NCBI GenBank assembly: GCA_027575805.1
Contig: JANBPU010000251.1
Coordinates: 1 to 22,897 of the forward strand
Length of the DNA: 22,897 nucleotides
Source of the DNA: Mycoemilia scoparia
Taxonomy: Eukaryota; Kickxellomycota; Kickxellomycetes; Kickxellales; Kickxellaceae
Direction of reading: 5' to 3'
A program made the position numbers and the translations under genes. Below the pieces are notes generated by a model. It worked only from the letters and a program-made list of their open reading frames with translations. It was not told where the DNA came from and searched no databases. Positions 1 through 8,314 of the stretch are shown here, one piece after another; position 1 is the stretch's first letter; each line of letters starts with the position of its first letter.

Positions 1-733
1 GATCCCTCAAGACATGGCAGAATCCCTTGGAATAGTGCTTAGTAAACCAGCTCATGAAGAAAGTATTCCAAGTGATGGAAACATACAAATGGTAGACATT
101 TCGTTCAAGATTACCTGCACTATTCGATCAGAGAGTGTTTCATTCTTCAGTTTTAGAGTACTGAATGAGTTTACCAAGGAAGGTACAATTTTCTCTGGAG
201 CGAATGTCGATAGCAATAGTGGCGAGATTCTTACTGATGAGGAAGCCGAAGAGATTGTGAACAGTGAGGGTTCATACCAGACAGAAGAACCAAACAATGC
301 TCTCTCAGAAATCGATCAAGAGTCTTGTGTTGTTGAAATACCTGAACAATGCAATGATGCCAGTATTGTTGCTTGTGGAAGCGGTGCTGATGAAGGAACT
401 GATATTCCTGCTGTTGATCGTGATGATTGTATTAAGCCCCAAGTTGACCCTGGCTCTTCATCTTCTGCTTCAGCAGCTCCTCCTCCTTTGGAAAATCTAG
501 AATGTATGCTCTGTACAGATGATATTGGCAAGTTTACAAACCACATTTGCTATCCAAATACATGCTGCTGTGGTCAAGAATATTATTGCATGGATTGTAT
601 CCAGAAATATGGTCACAATTGCAGATACTGCATGGTTGTTGATGTAGATGATGCAATTTTGCGCAAAGAAATTCCAATGCACGAATTTTTTGGCAGTGTT
701 GCAGCTGAAGTTGAAAAAATTTCTAGGTCATAG
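1..733 (+). CDS. Membrane-anchored RING-type protein, copy 1 (5' end outside window)
   Basis: Only the 3' part is in the window; the frame is open from base 2 to the TAG at 731-733, so the true start lies upstream, by analogy with copy 2. The visible part has a region of no recognised fold, an acidic/serine-rich linker, and a C-terminal cysteine cluster beginning CMLC. The cluster fits a C4C4 RING-like zinc site: C-x2-C, then CCCG, C-x2-C and C-x2-C. RING domains usually act in ubiquitin ligases; that role is inferred from the fold only. It is the tandem partner of the gene at 2578-3735. From 476 to 774 the two are identical at every base, including about 40 bp past the stop, whereas 363-455 is strongly diverged. 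The ATG at 14 is internal, because copy 2 continues well upstream of the equivalent codon. Confidence 0.75.
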   Translation, partial: IPQDMAESLGIVLSKPAHEESIPSDGNIQMVDISFKITCTIRSESVSFFSFRVLNEFTKEGTIFSGANVDSNSGEILTDEEAEEIVNSEGSYQTEEPNNALSEIDQESCVVEIPEQCNDASIVACGSGADEGTDIPAVDRDDCIKPQVDPGSSSSASAAPPPLENLECMLCTDDIGKFTNHICYPNTCCCGQEYYCMDCIQKYGHNCRYCMVVDVDDAILRKEIPMHEFFGSVAAEVEKISRS

Positions 734-892
734 TTTTTCTGTTGACATTAGGACGTAAACACCATTTAAAAGGCTGATATTCATGACGCTCAGGGTATCA
801 CAAATGTGTAGTCAACAACAGAATCAGCTTGAAGAATAGCACAATAGGTTTGTTTTCTCATTCTGAGGGGAGGGTGATGGGTAGTTTATAGT

Positions 893-898
893 AATAAA
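893..898 (+). terminator. Polyadenylation signal of RING copy 1
   Basis: AATAAA lies about 160 bp after the stop codon, at the end of the stretch that still aligns loosely with the 3' flank of copy 2. The role is inferred from motif and position. Confidence 0.4.
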
Positions 899-899
899 T

Positions 900-2400
900 A
901 AAACTATAAAAAATATTATATGGTATTATATATTGAAAATAGTTTCAAGAATGGCTAGAAATTGTTAAAATAATCATATATTCAAGTTATTAAATTAACA
1001 CTTGTAGATTTCTTTCAGTAGACGAGAAGTTTTTTTTGTTTATAAGCTGCAACTATCCTTTGTCATCTATAACGTGAGTAAAGCTTAAGAAAAGTTGAGT
1101 TCAACCATAATAATAACTAATAAATAGAGGATAGTAATGTTAAAGATATGGGAAGACTTCACTAGTGATCGAATCTATGGCGGCCAGAGCCTGGCCTACA
1201 GGTTTTGCCTCAATAATGAGCCATTTTATATGTAACTCCTGGGGATCCATTTTGTCCAAAGATCTGTGAACGTTGACCATATAGGTCCCTATGGGAAGTA
1301 TAATATTAATTGATAATTTATGAGTTGAATGTTCACACAACACTGAAAATACACTATTTTCTTAAAGTACTAAAAATGCTTATTAAAACAAACGTGTGAT
1401 TATTTTTGAAGGGCTAAATGCAGATAGTGCATGGCAATACATTGATCTGTCAAAAATATAAGCTGGCCAGTATACAAGTTGAAACTGGCCTACTAGTAAA
1501 AATTAGCCCTTCAAAAATACCTACACAGATGACAGAATCTCATCTAAAAGTGTACCATAATTTTTCCTCCAATGGAAGCCTAAAATATATTACTTATGTG
1601 TCAAATTAGCTAAATACATACGGCTATAGGATTGTTCACTTTTAGTAGAAAACCTGCCAAATACTGTAATAAAATAGTATCCGACTTGATCTTCTATCCT
1701 CCATTTGAATTTACATCTGACCCAGCCTTAACAACCAACATTTACCAGATATTGGCCACACTATGGACCCAAAGGTACTTTGGATAGAAAATGCTTGTTA
1801 TTCTAGCACATAGGGCAGTGTATGTGATCACGTTGCTAGTGTGCCATAGGTTATAGCCAAAAATTAATAATAATGAATCCTGTATGAACCAAGTCAGCAA
1901 GGTTTATTGCTTTGAAAATGATACTTTGACCACCAAACCGGCTACTTTGTGGCTTTTGCAAAAAATTGCAAGCTTTGTAAAATTATATGTGAGCTGATAC
2001 CAGTTCAGGGTGAATAATTGAAGCTTTAAAAAAAAATATTATAGCCATTTTTCCCTTTCTGCTTAAAAATAGAAATATCTGCTTTTATAATTAGGTATAT
2101 ATTTCTAAATAACACTATTGTATCAAACAATAATGTTTATTTTTTTTTACTTTGTATTTTTTTTAATAAAAAATTCAACATAAAAAATGAGATGACACTA
2201 ATTTTTGACTTCCTCACAATTTCAAAAAACTCGTGTTCAAATACTTTTGTGTATGTAAGAGCATTAAAAAGATGATTGGCAAATGTTTCTATCTTGCACT
2301 ATAATAGCATGACTAAACAAGCTTTATTACTAAAAATTGTAAATTTGCAAAGTTTGCAACATATTTTGGTAAATAAAACATAAAAAATATTTACTAAGCA
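900..2400. other. Intergenic region, AT-rich, with one MITE-like element
   Basis: No convincing gene. It contains the inverted-repeat element at 1401-1519. On the minus strand at 1140-1343 there is an open stretch of 67 codons, less AT-rich than its surroundings, preceded by a CCCATAG that could be a splice acceptor. I cannot match it to a family; it may be a relic of a gene or transposon. A weak outer inverted repeat (GGCTATA near 1621, TATAGCC near 1858) flanks another stretch. The rest is poly-A/T-rich spacer. Confidence 0.5.
1401..1519. mobile_element. MITE-like element, copy A
   Basis: A perfect 17-bp inverted repeat, TATTTTTGAAGGGCTAA at 1401-1417 and its reverse complement at 1503-1519, encloses 85 bp. 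A second short inverted repeat inside (GGCCAGT at 1465-1471, ACTGGCC at 1484-1490) would give a compound hairpin. Related ends occur at about 14951, 20514, 21842 and 22311. There is no coding capacity, as expected of a non-autonomous element. The outermost bases (TGTG left, CACA right) have drifted from the TATGGG seen in other copies. Confidence 0.7.
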
Positions 2401-2402
2401 AA

Positions 2403-2414
2403 TATATAAAAGGG
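2403..2414 (+). promoter_or_regulatory. TATA box of RING copy 2
   Basis: TATATAAAAGGG is a textbook TATA box, 164 bp upstream of the start codon at 2578. It predicts a transcript start near 2435, at the beginning of a pyrimidine-rich tract. The short ORF from the ATG at 2422 would then lie upstream of the transcript. Confidence 0.6.
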
Positions 2415-2440
2415 TGAAAAGATGCATTGGCTTTTCTAGT

Positions 2441-2470
2441 TCCTCCTCCCCCTCCCCCTCCCCCTCCACC
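2441..2470 (+). promoter_or_regulatory. C-rich tract, potential G-quadruplex/triplex sequence
   Basis: The tract contains three consecutive C5 runs separated by single T, flanked by CCTCC on one side and CC on the other. The minus strand is therefore a run of G5 blocks, able in principle to form a G-quadruplex; the purine/pyrimidine asymmetry would also allow a triplex. It sits just downstream of the TATA box, at or near the predicted transcript start, which suggests a regulatory role, but function is not shown. Confidence 0.45.
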
Positions 2471-2577
2471 TTCATACTCTCCCAGTCACATACTTTCCTA
2501 TACTCAGCAAACACTCATTCTATCTTGCACTCACTTTCCTTTGTTACCCTCCTCTTGAACTCTGGAGTTACCACAGC

Positions 2578-3735
2578 ATGGCATACTCTGCAGAAACTAT
2601 TGGCTTTATGGTTGGTGTTGTATTTGGCTTTTTCTTGATAGTAACCACATGGGAAGCCGGTAAGTTATTTAAATTTCATTAAACACATATATATATACAT
2701 GTACACATAGAAAGTGTGCTGAAAGATATCCTTGTTATATTTTTATATTTAGGGCATGACAGACAAGAACAAGAATATAGTGAAAGATATTTATTCAACA
2801 TTCCAGAGTTACGAATCCTCAGAGAAACATTTGGTCCATCTGCAAATATTTATAGTATCCCCGCAGATCTTTGCTCGGAAGCATTGAGAAAATGGCCCTA
2901 TAGAGACTGTGGCTTGACTTATTGGATGTTGGGAAATCTACACGAGAAATTATTTCAGTGTTACAAAGTAACTCAACTTGAGGAAGTTACCATCCAGATC
3001 CCTCAAGACATGGCAGAATCCCTTGGAATAGTGCTTAGTAAACCAGCTCATGAAGAAAGTATTCCAAGTGATGGAAACATACAAATGGTAGACATTTCGT
3101 TCAAGATTACCTGCACTATTCGATCAGAGAGGGTTTCATTCTTTAGTTTTAGAGTGTTGAATGAGTTTACCAAGAAAGGTAAAATTTTCTCTGGAGCGAA
3201 TGTCGATAGCAACAGTGGCGAGATTCTTACTGATGAGGAAGCCGAAGAGATCGTGAATAGTGAGGGTTCATACCAGACAGAAGAACCAAACAATGCTCTC
3301 TCAGGAATTGATCAAGAGTCTTGTGCTGTTGAAATACCTGAACAATGCAATGATGCCAATATTGCTGATTGTGGAAGTGATTTTGAGGATGAGAATGAAG
3401 CTTCTCCTCTTATTACCCATAAAAATGGCAGTATTAAGCCCCAAGCCGTCTTTGGTTCTTCATCTTCTGCTTCAGCTGCTCCTCCTCCTTTGGAAAATCT
3501 AGAATGTATGCTCTGTACAGATGATATTGGCAAGTTTACAAACCACATTTGCTATCCAAATACATGCTGCTGTGGTCAAGAATATTATTGCATGGATTGT
3601 ATCCAGAAATATGGTCACAATTGCAGATACTGCATGGTTGTTGATGTAGATGATGCAATTTTGCGCAAAGAAATTCCAATGCACGAATTTTTTGGCAGTG
3701 TTGCAGCTGAAGTTGAAAAAATTTCTAGGTCATAG
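2578..3735 (+). CDS. Membrane-anchored RING-type protein, copy 2 (two exons)
   Basis: Exons 2578-2659 and 2753-3735; the 93-bp intron has a GTAAGT donor and TTTAG acceptor, and joins G|GG in frame. The product is 354 aa. Residues about 7-24 form a hydrophobic segment near the N-terminus that could be a signal peptide or membrane anchor. A region of no recognised fold follows, with YRDCGLTYWMLGNLHEKL at about 85-102, then an acidic Ser-rich linker. The C-terminus has a RING-like C4C4 cluster at 279-321 with likely ligands C279, C282, C299, C301, C307, C310, C318 and C321; the CxCG element recalls Not4-type RINGs. An E3 ubiquitin ligase role at a membrane is an inference. It is a tandem duplicate of the gene ending at 733; the two differ mainly in the linker, where copy 2 is two residues longer. 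Confidence 0.8.
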
Positions 3736-3899
3736 TTTTTCTGTTGACATTAGGACGTAAACACCATTTAAAAGGCAGATATTCATGACGCTCAAGGTAT
3801 CACAAATGTGTAGTCAACAGCCTAATCAGTTTGATCAATAATGTTATAGTTTTGTGTTCTTTGTAATAGGGGAGAGCCTATTGGTTAGTTTACATTTAT

Positions 3900-3905
3900 A
3901 ATAAA
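3900..3905 (+). terminator. Polyadenylation signal of RING copy 2
   Basis: AATAAA about 165 bp after the stop, at nearly the same relative position as the site of copy 1. Confidence 0.4.
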
Positions 3906-4570
3906 CAAAACTCTAAGTAAATGTATATATAATGAATTCCATTCATGATCAAATTTATGATAGATAGAAATGGCTTCTCATCAGATTTTGACACAATCAT
4001 AGTAAACTCGATATCGAGTCTTGTGAACTTTGATCATATAGATCGTGATATTTAAAATCCATGTACCATGTTACTGAAGTAGACGTAGGCCAGCAACATT
4101 GTTAACCAAAATATGAAAGGAAATATTAAATAAACCATTATAGATAAATAATATAAAAACTGAGCTATAAACCAGGAATCCTACTATTGATTTGGGCTTG
4201 GGTAAAACAATTTCTGAATACATCCCCGTACCTAATGTCGCCAAAGTCCAAAGTATGCAGGTATAGAGAATTGTCTTTGGAGTGCATACTCAAGACTTTG
4301 GTGTACAGGGCGGTAAATCAACAAGGCTATCAAATAATGCGAATACCTGGTTGTAAATCAGAGAAAAAGGAAAGCAGGAAAATAGAATAAAATCAAAGAC
4401 CACGAACTCCTAACCTCTCAATAAAGAGAGTAGTGATCATACACTCAATTTTTCTGATCAGTATTCTCAATAACCATAAAAAGTGGCTGTTTGTATAGAC
4501 ATGTTCCATGAGACTGGACATCAAAAATTGTATAAAACCCCTTACAAAAGTAGATAATATCAAGGTTCTT
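3906..4570. other. Intergenic region with a short inverted repeat
   Basis: No gene supported. CCAAAGTC-CAAAGTATGCA at 4241-4259 pairs with 4283-4301 on the opposite strand (16 of 19 positions), and weaker pairing continues outward (CCCCGTAC against GTACAGGG). The 67-codon open frame at 4187-4390 overlaps this hairpin and resembles nothing I know. An antisense open frame from 4393 into the next gene is treated as a shadow. Confidence 0.4.
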
Positions 4571-4575
4571 TCCGC

Positions 4576-4587
4576 ATAAAAATATAT
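4576..4587 (+). promoter_or_regulatory. TATA-like box of the 337-aa gene
   Basis: ATAAAAATATAT lies about 60 bp before the ATG at 4640, and no other ATG intervenes on the plus strand. This supports 4640 as the start. Confidence 0.45.
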
Positions 4588-4639
4588 CATTTTAAACGGA
4601 TTTTTCTTTTCAATTTCAATTAATCGATTCAACCTCAAA

Positions 4640-5653
4640 ATGTCAGTTCCTGTCCATTCAATGCTCAATCCTACAGCTGCTAGTCCAATGAGACCAACCA
4701 TTGATACAGTAAAATTTTGTTTTGAAGCCAGTAATCCCACCCAAACTAATGTTGGCCAACAAGGACAACAACAAGCGGGCCCCTTGATGAGTGCTGCTTC
4801 ACTTGCAGCCGTTTCCGCAACAGTATTAACTCGCTGGGGAGCATTTGCTGATGCCAGAGAAAGAGTTCCTTTGAACCCAACTTGGCACATAGACAATGTC
4901 ATTGAAGACATGCGAGCCAACTACCGCCATCAACAAGCTGCTCTTAGTGGACAACCCACTATTGCTACTACTAGTGCCCAGCAATTTAGAAAAATAGGAA
5001 CTAGTCCTATTCATCAAGTTTCTCCACTCTACCATTCTATGGTAGGCGAATTAAACTATCAGTTCGGTAACGCTAACCCTGAGTTTATTAACCTAAGATC
5101 TGAACTGATGTCCGACGACAACATAGTAGATGTAATGACATTTTACAGTGAAGACTACGATGAATTCATTGAAAGTGTCACTCCGGAGCTTTACAATTAC
5201 GGAATCAACAGCCATGAAATACTCTTTAGAGCATTCATGACCGCTGTTAATCTGGTTCGCGAAAACAATGATCTAGCCGGTGAACGCGTAGTTATTAATG
5301 TCAAGCATCCCAAGTATTTCTTGGAAAAAGAAAATTTTGCTGAACTTTATAATGGGGCGCTTGTCATGATTTATTACTATGGCTTGGTGTTTGGGCTTTA
5401 TGCTGTATCTGATGTTGAAGTGAAAGTTGAAGAAAAGCTCGCATTCAGAAAATGTGTTTACATTGTTCACTACATTTATATGTGGGCTGCTTTGGACAGG
5501 AATTGCAATAACAATCTCAGTATTTTGAGAGCTGTTTATTACTTTGTTGTTGAAATCAACTTTATGTACTTTCATATTAATTCTCTTCTTGATCATCTTA
5601 ATGAGGTTTGTAAGAGAGATCAAGCTTTCTTGCAATATTGGCGCAATCTCTAA
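4640..5653 (+). CDS. Unrecognised 337-aa protein, intronless
   Basis: I do not recognise this protein. The first ~115 residues are rich in Ala, Gln, Thr and Pro, with a QQGQQQ run near 41-45. Residues ~130-337 look like a folded, mainly helical domain rich in Tyr, Phe and acidic residues (for example FYSEDYDEFIESV at 168-180). Several hydrophobic stretches, about 238-256, 271-285 and 295-312, carry charged residues between them; they could be buried helices or poor membrane segments. There is no signal peptide and no zinc or nucleotide motif. A TATA-like box sits about 60 bp upstream, and a 1-kb open frame in such AT-rich DNA argues for a real gene. The lack of introns, while four of six spliced or housekeeping neighbours have them, is compatible with a young, transferred or retro-copied gene, but it is not proof. 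Confidence 0.75.
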   Translation: MSVPVHSMLNPTAASPMRPTIDTVKFCFEASNPTQTNVGQQGQQQAGPLMSAASLAAVSATVLTRWGAFADARERVPLNPTWHIDNVIEDMRANYRHQQAALSGQPTIATTSAQQFRKIGTSPIHQVSPLYHSMVGELNYQFGNANPEFINLRSELMSDDNIVDVMTFYSEDYDEFIESVTPELYNYGINSHEILFRAFMTAVNLVRENNDLAGERVVINVKHPKYFLEKENFAELYNGALVMIYYYGLVFGLYAVSDVEVKVEEKLAFRKCVYIVHYIYMWAALDRNCNNNLSILRAVYYFVVEINFMYFHINSLLDHLNEVCKRDQAFLQYWRNL

Positions 5654-6270
5654 AAAAGAGTGAGAAAACAGTAATAATTCACAATTATTATTATTATTCT
5701 TTTCTTCTCTATATTATATATGCCCCTCTTTTTATATACTTATGATCCTGTATTAATATTCCCTTCCCCTCTAACGAAAAAAATCTCGTTTAAATTATGT
5801 TTTTATGCCTATTAATTAATTCACTCCCTTTTTATTATCTTTACTATTATTATGCTCCTAAACTTGTTTTTTACGCCTACACCTATGTTTTAACAACCCT
5901 AAAATTCATCTATTCATAATTTATGCATTATTTTTAATTTTACAACTACTTGTATATATGCTAAAAACAATTTTATGCTTTTTTACTTTAATTATACTAA
6001 TTATAATAATAAAACAAAGGGTCTTATTAAACACAAACATTAAAAAGTATTAAAGGGTAACATATAATCAATTTTTGTGGCAATAGATCATGTAGATTTG
6101 TAGAGTAGATATTAGAATCAAGAACAACTTTTTTCTAGAAATAAAACTACCTTGACTTTGAGAAAATTCACGACCAAACATTTGAGATAGTCCATCACAT
6201 CATCTACTCACTTTTGACTAGTATGAGTAGTTTTACTTTTTTGAGTAATAATTAAACTGCATGTGTGTTC
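5654..6270. other. Intergenic region, very AT-rich
   Basis: It holds the 3' flank of the 337-aa gene, with TTATTATTATTATT runs near 5685 and a possible AATAAA at 6008-6013, and the upstream region of the next gene. I see no coding or repeat structure. Confidence 0.5.
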
Positions 6271-6402
6271 AATTCAAATAAATAGGGAACAATTTTTCAT
6301 ATTATAATTTTCATTTTTTCTTTGCACTCTCTTTACTTTTAAACATATTTTTTCTTTGACCTTTCACACAAACAACTCCCATACCCACAGAATTTTTAGC
6401 TC

Positions 6403-6978
6403 ATGAGTATGTCTGATTACCACGATGTTATTTATGATACTAGTCATCAAACAACACTTTTGATTCCCACAGTTTCAAGCAGTTGGTTCTATGACAGACT
6501 CCTTATTGATTTATTTTGCCAAACACCACAAAATCAACAACAGCAATATCAACATATACATGTGGCTGGTATAAAATATTGTGTCAGCAGAGGTAATAGT
6601 TGGGCTGGTTCAAAAAAAATAGCCAATCATATTGACAACAATATCACCAACCCACATTTAAAGCTTGCTCCTATCCAAAGTGTTCACCTCAATGATTCGA
6701 ATTCAGCAACATATGACCATGGTAACGATAGTGGCTATTATAGCCCTAAACAATTACCACCTCGTAAAAGATATGGTAAGAAATCAAATGACCATAAAAT
6801 GAGATATAGAATTCATAAATCATGTATAGGCAAATATCACATACCACCAGCGGCTGTTCAACATAGATACAATCCTGAAGTTGGTAATGTTAATAGTTCT
6901 AGCAAAAGTTATGAGGATAAGGTCATAAAAACAGTTATTGATAATCATTTGAATCATGCCAAAAGGATTTCAAAGTAA
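6403..6978 (+). CDS. Unrecognised 191-aa basic protein
   Basis: I do not recognise it. The protein is rich in Asn, His, Ser, Tyr and Lys, with a QQQQ run near 45-48 and a basic patch, LPPRKRYGKKSNDHKMRYR, near 118-136 that could be a nuclear localisation or nucleic-acid-binding segment. There are no cysteine clusters, membrane segments or known motifs, and it is probably largely disordered. An AAATAAATAG TATA-like element lies at 6276-6285, followed by a pyrimidine-rich leader. The ATG at 6403 is followed in frame by another at 6409; I take the first. An AATAAA site lies 139 bp after the stop. The gene is intronless, like its 337-aa neighbour. The promoter and poly-A context raise confidence that it is expressed. 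Confidence 0.6.
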   Translation: MSMSDYHDVIYDTSHQTTLLIPTVSSSWFYDRLLIDLFCQTPQNQQQQYQHIHVAGIKYCVSRGNSWAGSKKIANHIDNNITNPHLKLAPIQSVHLNDSNSATYDHGNDSGYYSPKQLPPRKRYGKKSNDHKMRYRIHKSCIGKYHIPPAAVQHRYNPEVGNVNSSSKSYEDKVIKTVIDNHLNHAKRISK

Positions 6979-7116
6979 AAAAACAAATTCTATGAAAGAA
7001 TTTCTAATATCAAAAACAGCGCTATAATACTACGCATTTGATCAACGAACCTATGAATATTTATTTTCGGTTATAGTTTTATTCTTTTTTATGATTTAAT
7101 ATAAATATGTATGTAA

Positions 7117-7122
7117 AATAAA
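7117..7122 (+). terminator. Polyadenylation signal of the 191-aa gene
   Basis: AATAAA 139 bp downstream of the TAA, followed by a GT-containing stretch, in the region between two convergent genes. Confidence 0.4.
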
Positions 7123-7239
7123 GTTTGTACAATATATAACTGCACAGAATATTGGAAAGAAAAAGACATATAATTATCAACTTATATCAAAATATTTCAT
7201 CTTGATTTCAAAGCAAAAAAACAAATCCAAATCCCACTG

Positions 7240-7240
<1 letters not shown>

Positions 7241-7277
<37 letters not shown>
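7241..7277 (+). repeat. (TAC)12 microsatellite
   Basis: Twelve uninterrupted TAC units just beyond the 3' end of the C6orf136-like gene (minus strand), between two convergent genes. It would lie in that gene's 3' untranslated region. The (S)n open frame seen across it on the minus strand is a by-product of the repeat. Confidence 0.9.
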
Positions 7278-7345
7278 GCAACTGTTTCCACAATACAAAC
7301 CACCAATCAAAAAAAACAACAAAATAATAACCATAAGCCAGAAAT

Positions 7346-8314
7346 TTATACAGATGGAGAAGATGGTGACGATCCCGAAGAAGAAGAAGGCCACGAAAAT
7401 CTAGCCAAGAACGAAGCAGTAGGATTTGGATAAATACCCACAAATTCATGGTAATTTATAAGACCAGTTTTTGGGTCAAATCCATAACGAAAATGCCCTT
7501 CAAATTGGGAAATTTCTGAAGAAAGTAATGGTTTTCCTTCAAATATCCAACGAACTGACAACATGATTTCTTTGATATTATTGTCCTTATCATTTTTATT
7601 ATTTGTGGGAGTGTTGTTGTGGGGTTCTTGGTCTGGTGGTTCTTTAATAACTCCGCCACTACCATCATCATCACCATTTCCATCTTTTTCGCCTTCATTA
7701 CCAGGACTGAGAGTACTACTTTCATCACCCCCGCTGTCCTGCGAATCTTTTTGGGATCGTGTTAATGGAATCTGTTTCAACGAAGTAACAATCAATATCG
7801 GATCTGTGTAATAAGTAATCAACGAAAATCTGACAAACCTCCACAGCATAAGATAAGCAGATACGCCATTGATCTTCAGATCAGTGTGGGTAGGTTCCCG
7901 AAACTTTATTTGGCTATGATATACTGTCAGATCTTGGATTCCGTTGTGCAAAAAGTCTTCAAGCTCATGCTGTATTGCTATTGTAGCTTTTCCAACACTC
8001 ACATAATAGTTTGTCGACGATCCTCCACTACCCTCGTTACGATCATTGTCTTGGTGGTTGTCTTGGGATTTTAGTTGATGACCATTTTTGAGAGGAAATT
8101 GTGAGTCAATGCCATATTTATACTGCTGTGGTTTTTGTGTGGGTCTTGTGATGTCTCTTGTATTATGTGGTATACTGTAATACCTCCTAAACCTGCTGTT
8201 TTGCGTAGTCGTTAATGGTAGTGGTTGTAATATTGATGGACGTTGCGATCTTGGCAATAAACTAGCGGTTTGTATGGCCAATCTTGTTCCTTTGGAAACT
8301 GTCTGTCTATTCAT
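7346..8314 (-). CDS. Mitochondrial C6orf136/DUF2358-like protein
   Basis: 322 aa from the ATG at 8314. The open frame extends 14 codons further upstream without an ATG, so 8314 is the likely start. Residues 1-50 are rich in Arg, Ser, Thr and Gln and lack acidic residues, with RRYYS near 43-47, typical of a mitochondrial presequence. The domain is split. Its first half, at about 107-182, contains LEDFLHNGIQDLTVYHSQIK and LMLWRFVRFSLITYYTDP; its second half, at about 249-298, contains SVRWIFEGKP and FRYGFDPKTGLINYHEF. Together they resemble the DUF2358/C6orf136 family, an NTF2/SnoaL-like fold of unknown function. The halves are separated by a ~60-residue low-complexity, acidic and Asn-rich insertion. 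The tail is Ser/Pro-rich. Family assignment is from memory of its pattern and is moderately sure. Confidence 0.75.
   Translation of the reverse strand: MNRQTVSKGTRLAIQTASLLPRSQRPSILQPLPLTTTQNSRFRRYYSIPHNTRDITRPTQKPQQYKYGIDSQFPLKNGHQLKSQDNHQDNDRNEGSGGSSTNYYVSVGKATIAIQHELEDFLHNGIQDLTVYHSQIKFREPTHTDLKINGVSAYLMLWRFVRFSLITYYTDPILIVTSLKQIPLTRSQKDSQDSGGDESSTLSPGNEGEKDGNGDDDGSGGVIKEPPDQEPHNNTPTNNKNDKDNNIKEIMLSVRWIFEGKPLLSSEISQFEGHFRYGFDPKTGLINYHEFVGIYPNPTASFLARFSWPSSSSGSSPSSPSV

Noticed and set aside
1140..1343. 67-codon minus-strand frame of fairly normal composition
   Set aside because: No homologous family recognised, no promoter and no second exon; could be a relic but cannot be supported as a gene.
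1622..1858. Possible inverted-repeat element with GGCTATA ends
   Set aside because: Only about 9 bp match at the ends, and the interior does not pair; likely chance.
4393..4920. 175-codon open frame on the minus strand over the start of the 337-aa gene
   Set aside because: It lies antisense to a better-supported gene with a TATA-like box, has an odd Cys/Leu-rich composition, and half of it covers intergenic AT-rich DNA.
5273..5635. 120-codon minus-strand frame inside the 337-aa gene
   Set aside because: A shadow of the plus-strand coding frame; no promoter or recognisable motif.
7197..7394. Poly-serine open frame on the minus strand
   Set aside because: Produced by translating the (TAC)n microsatellite.
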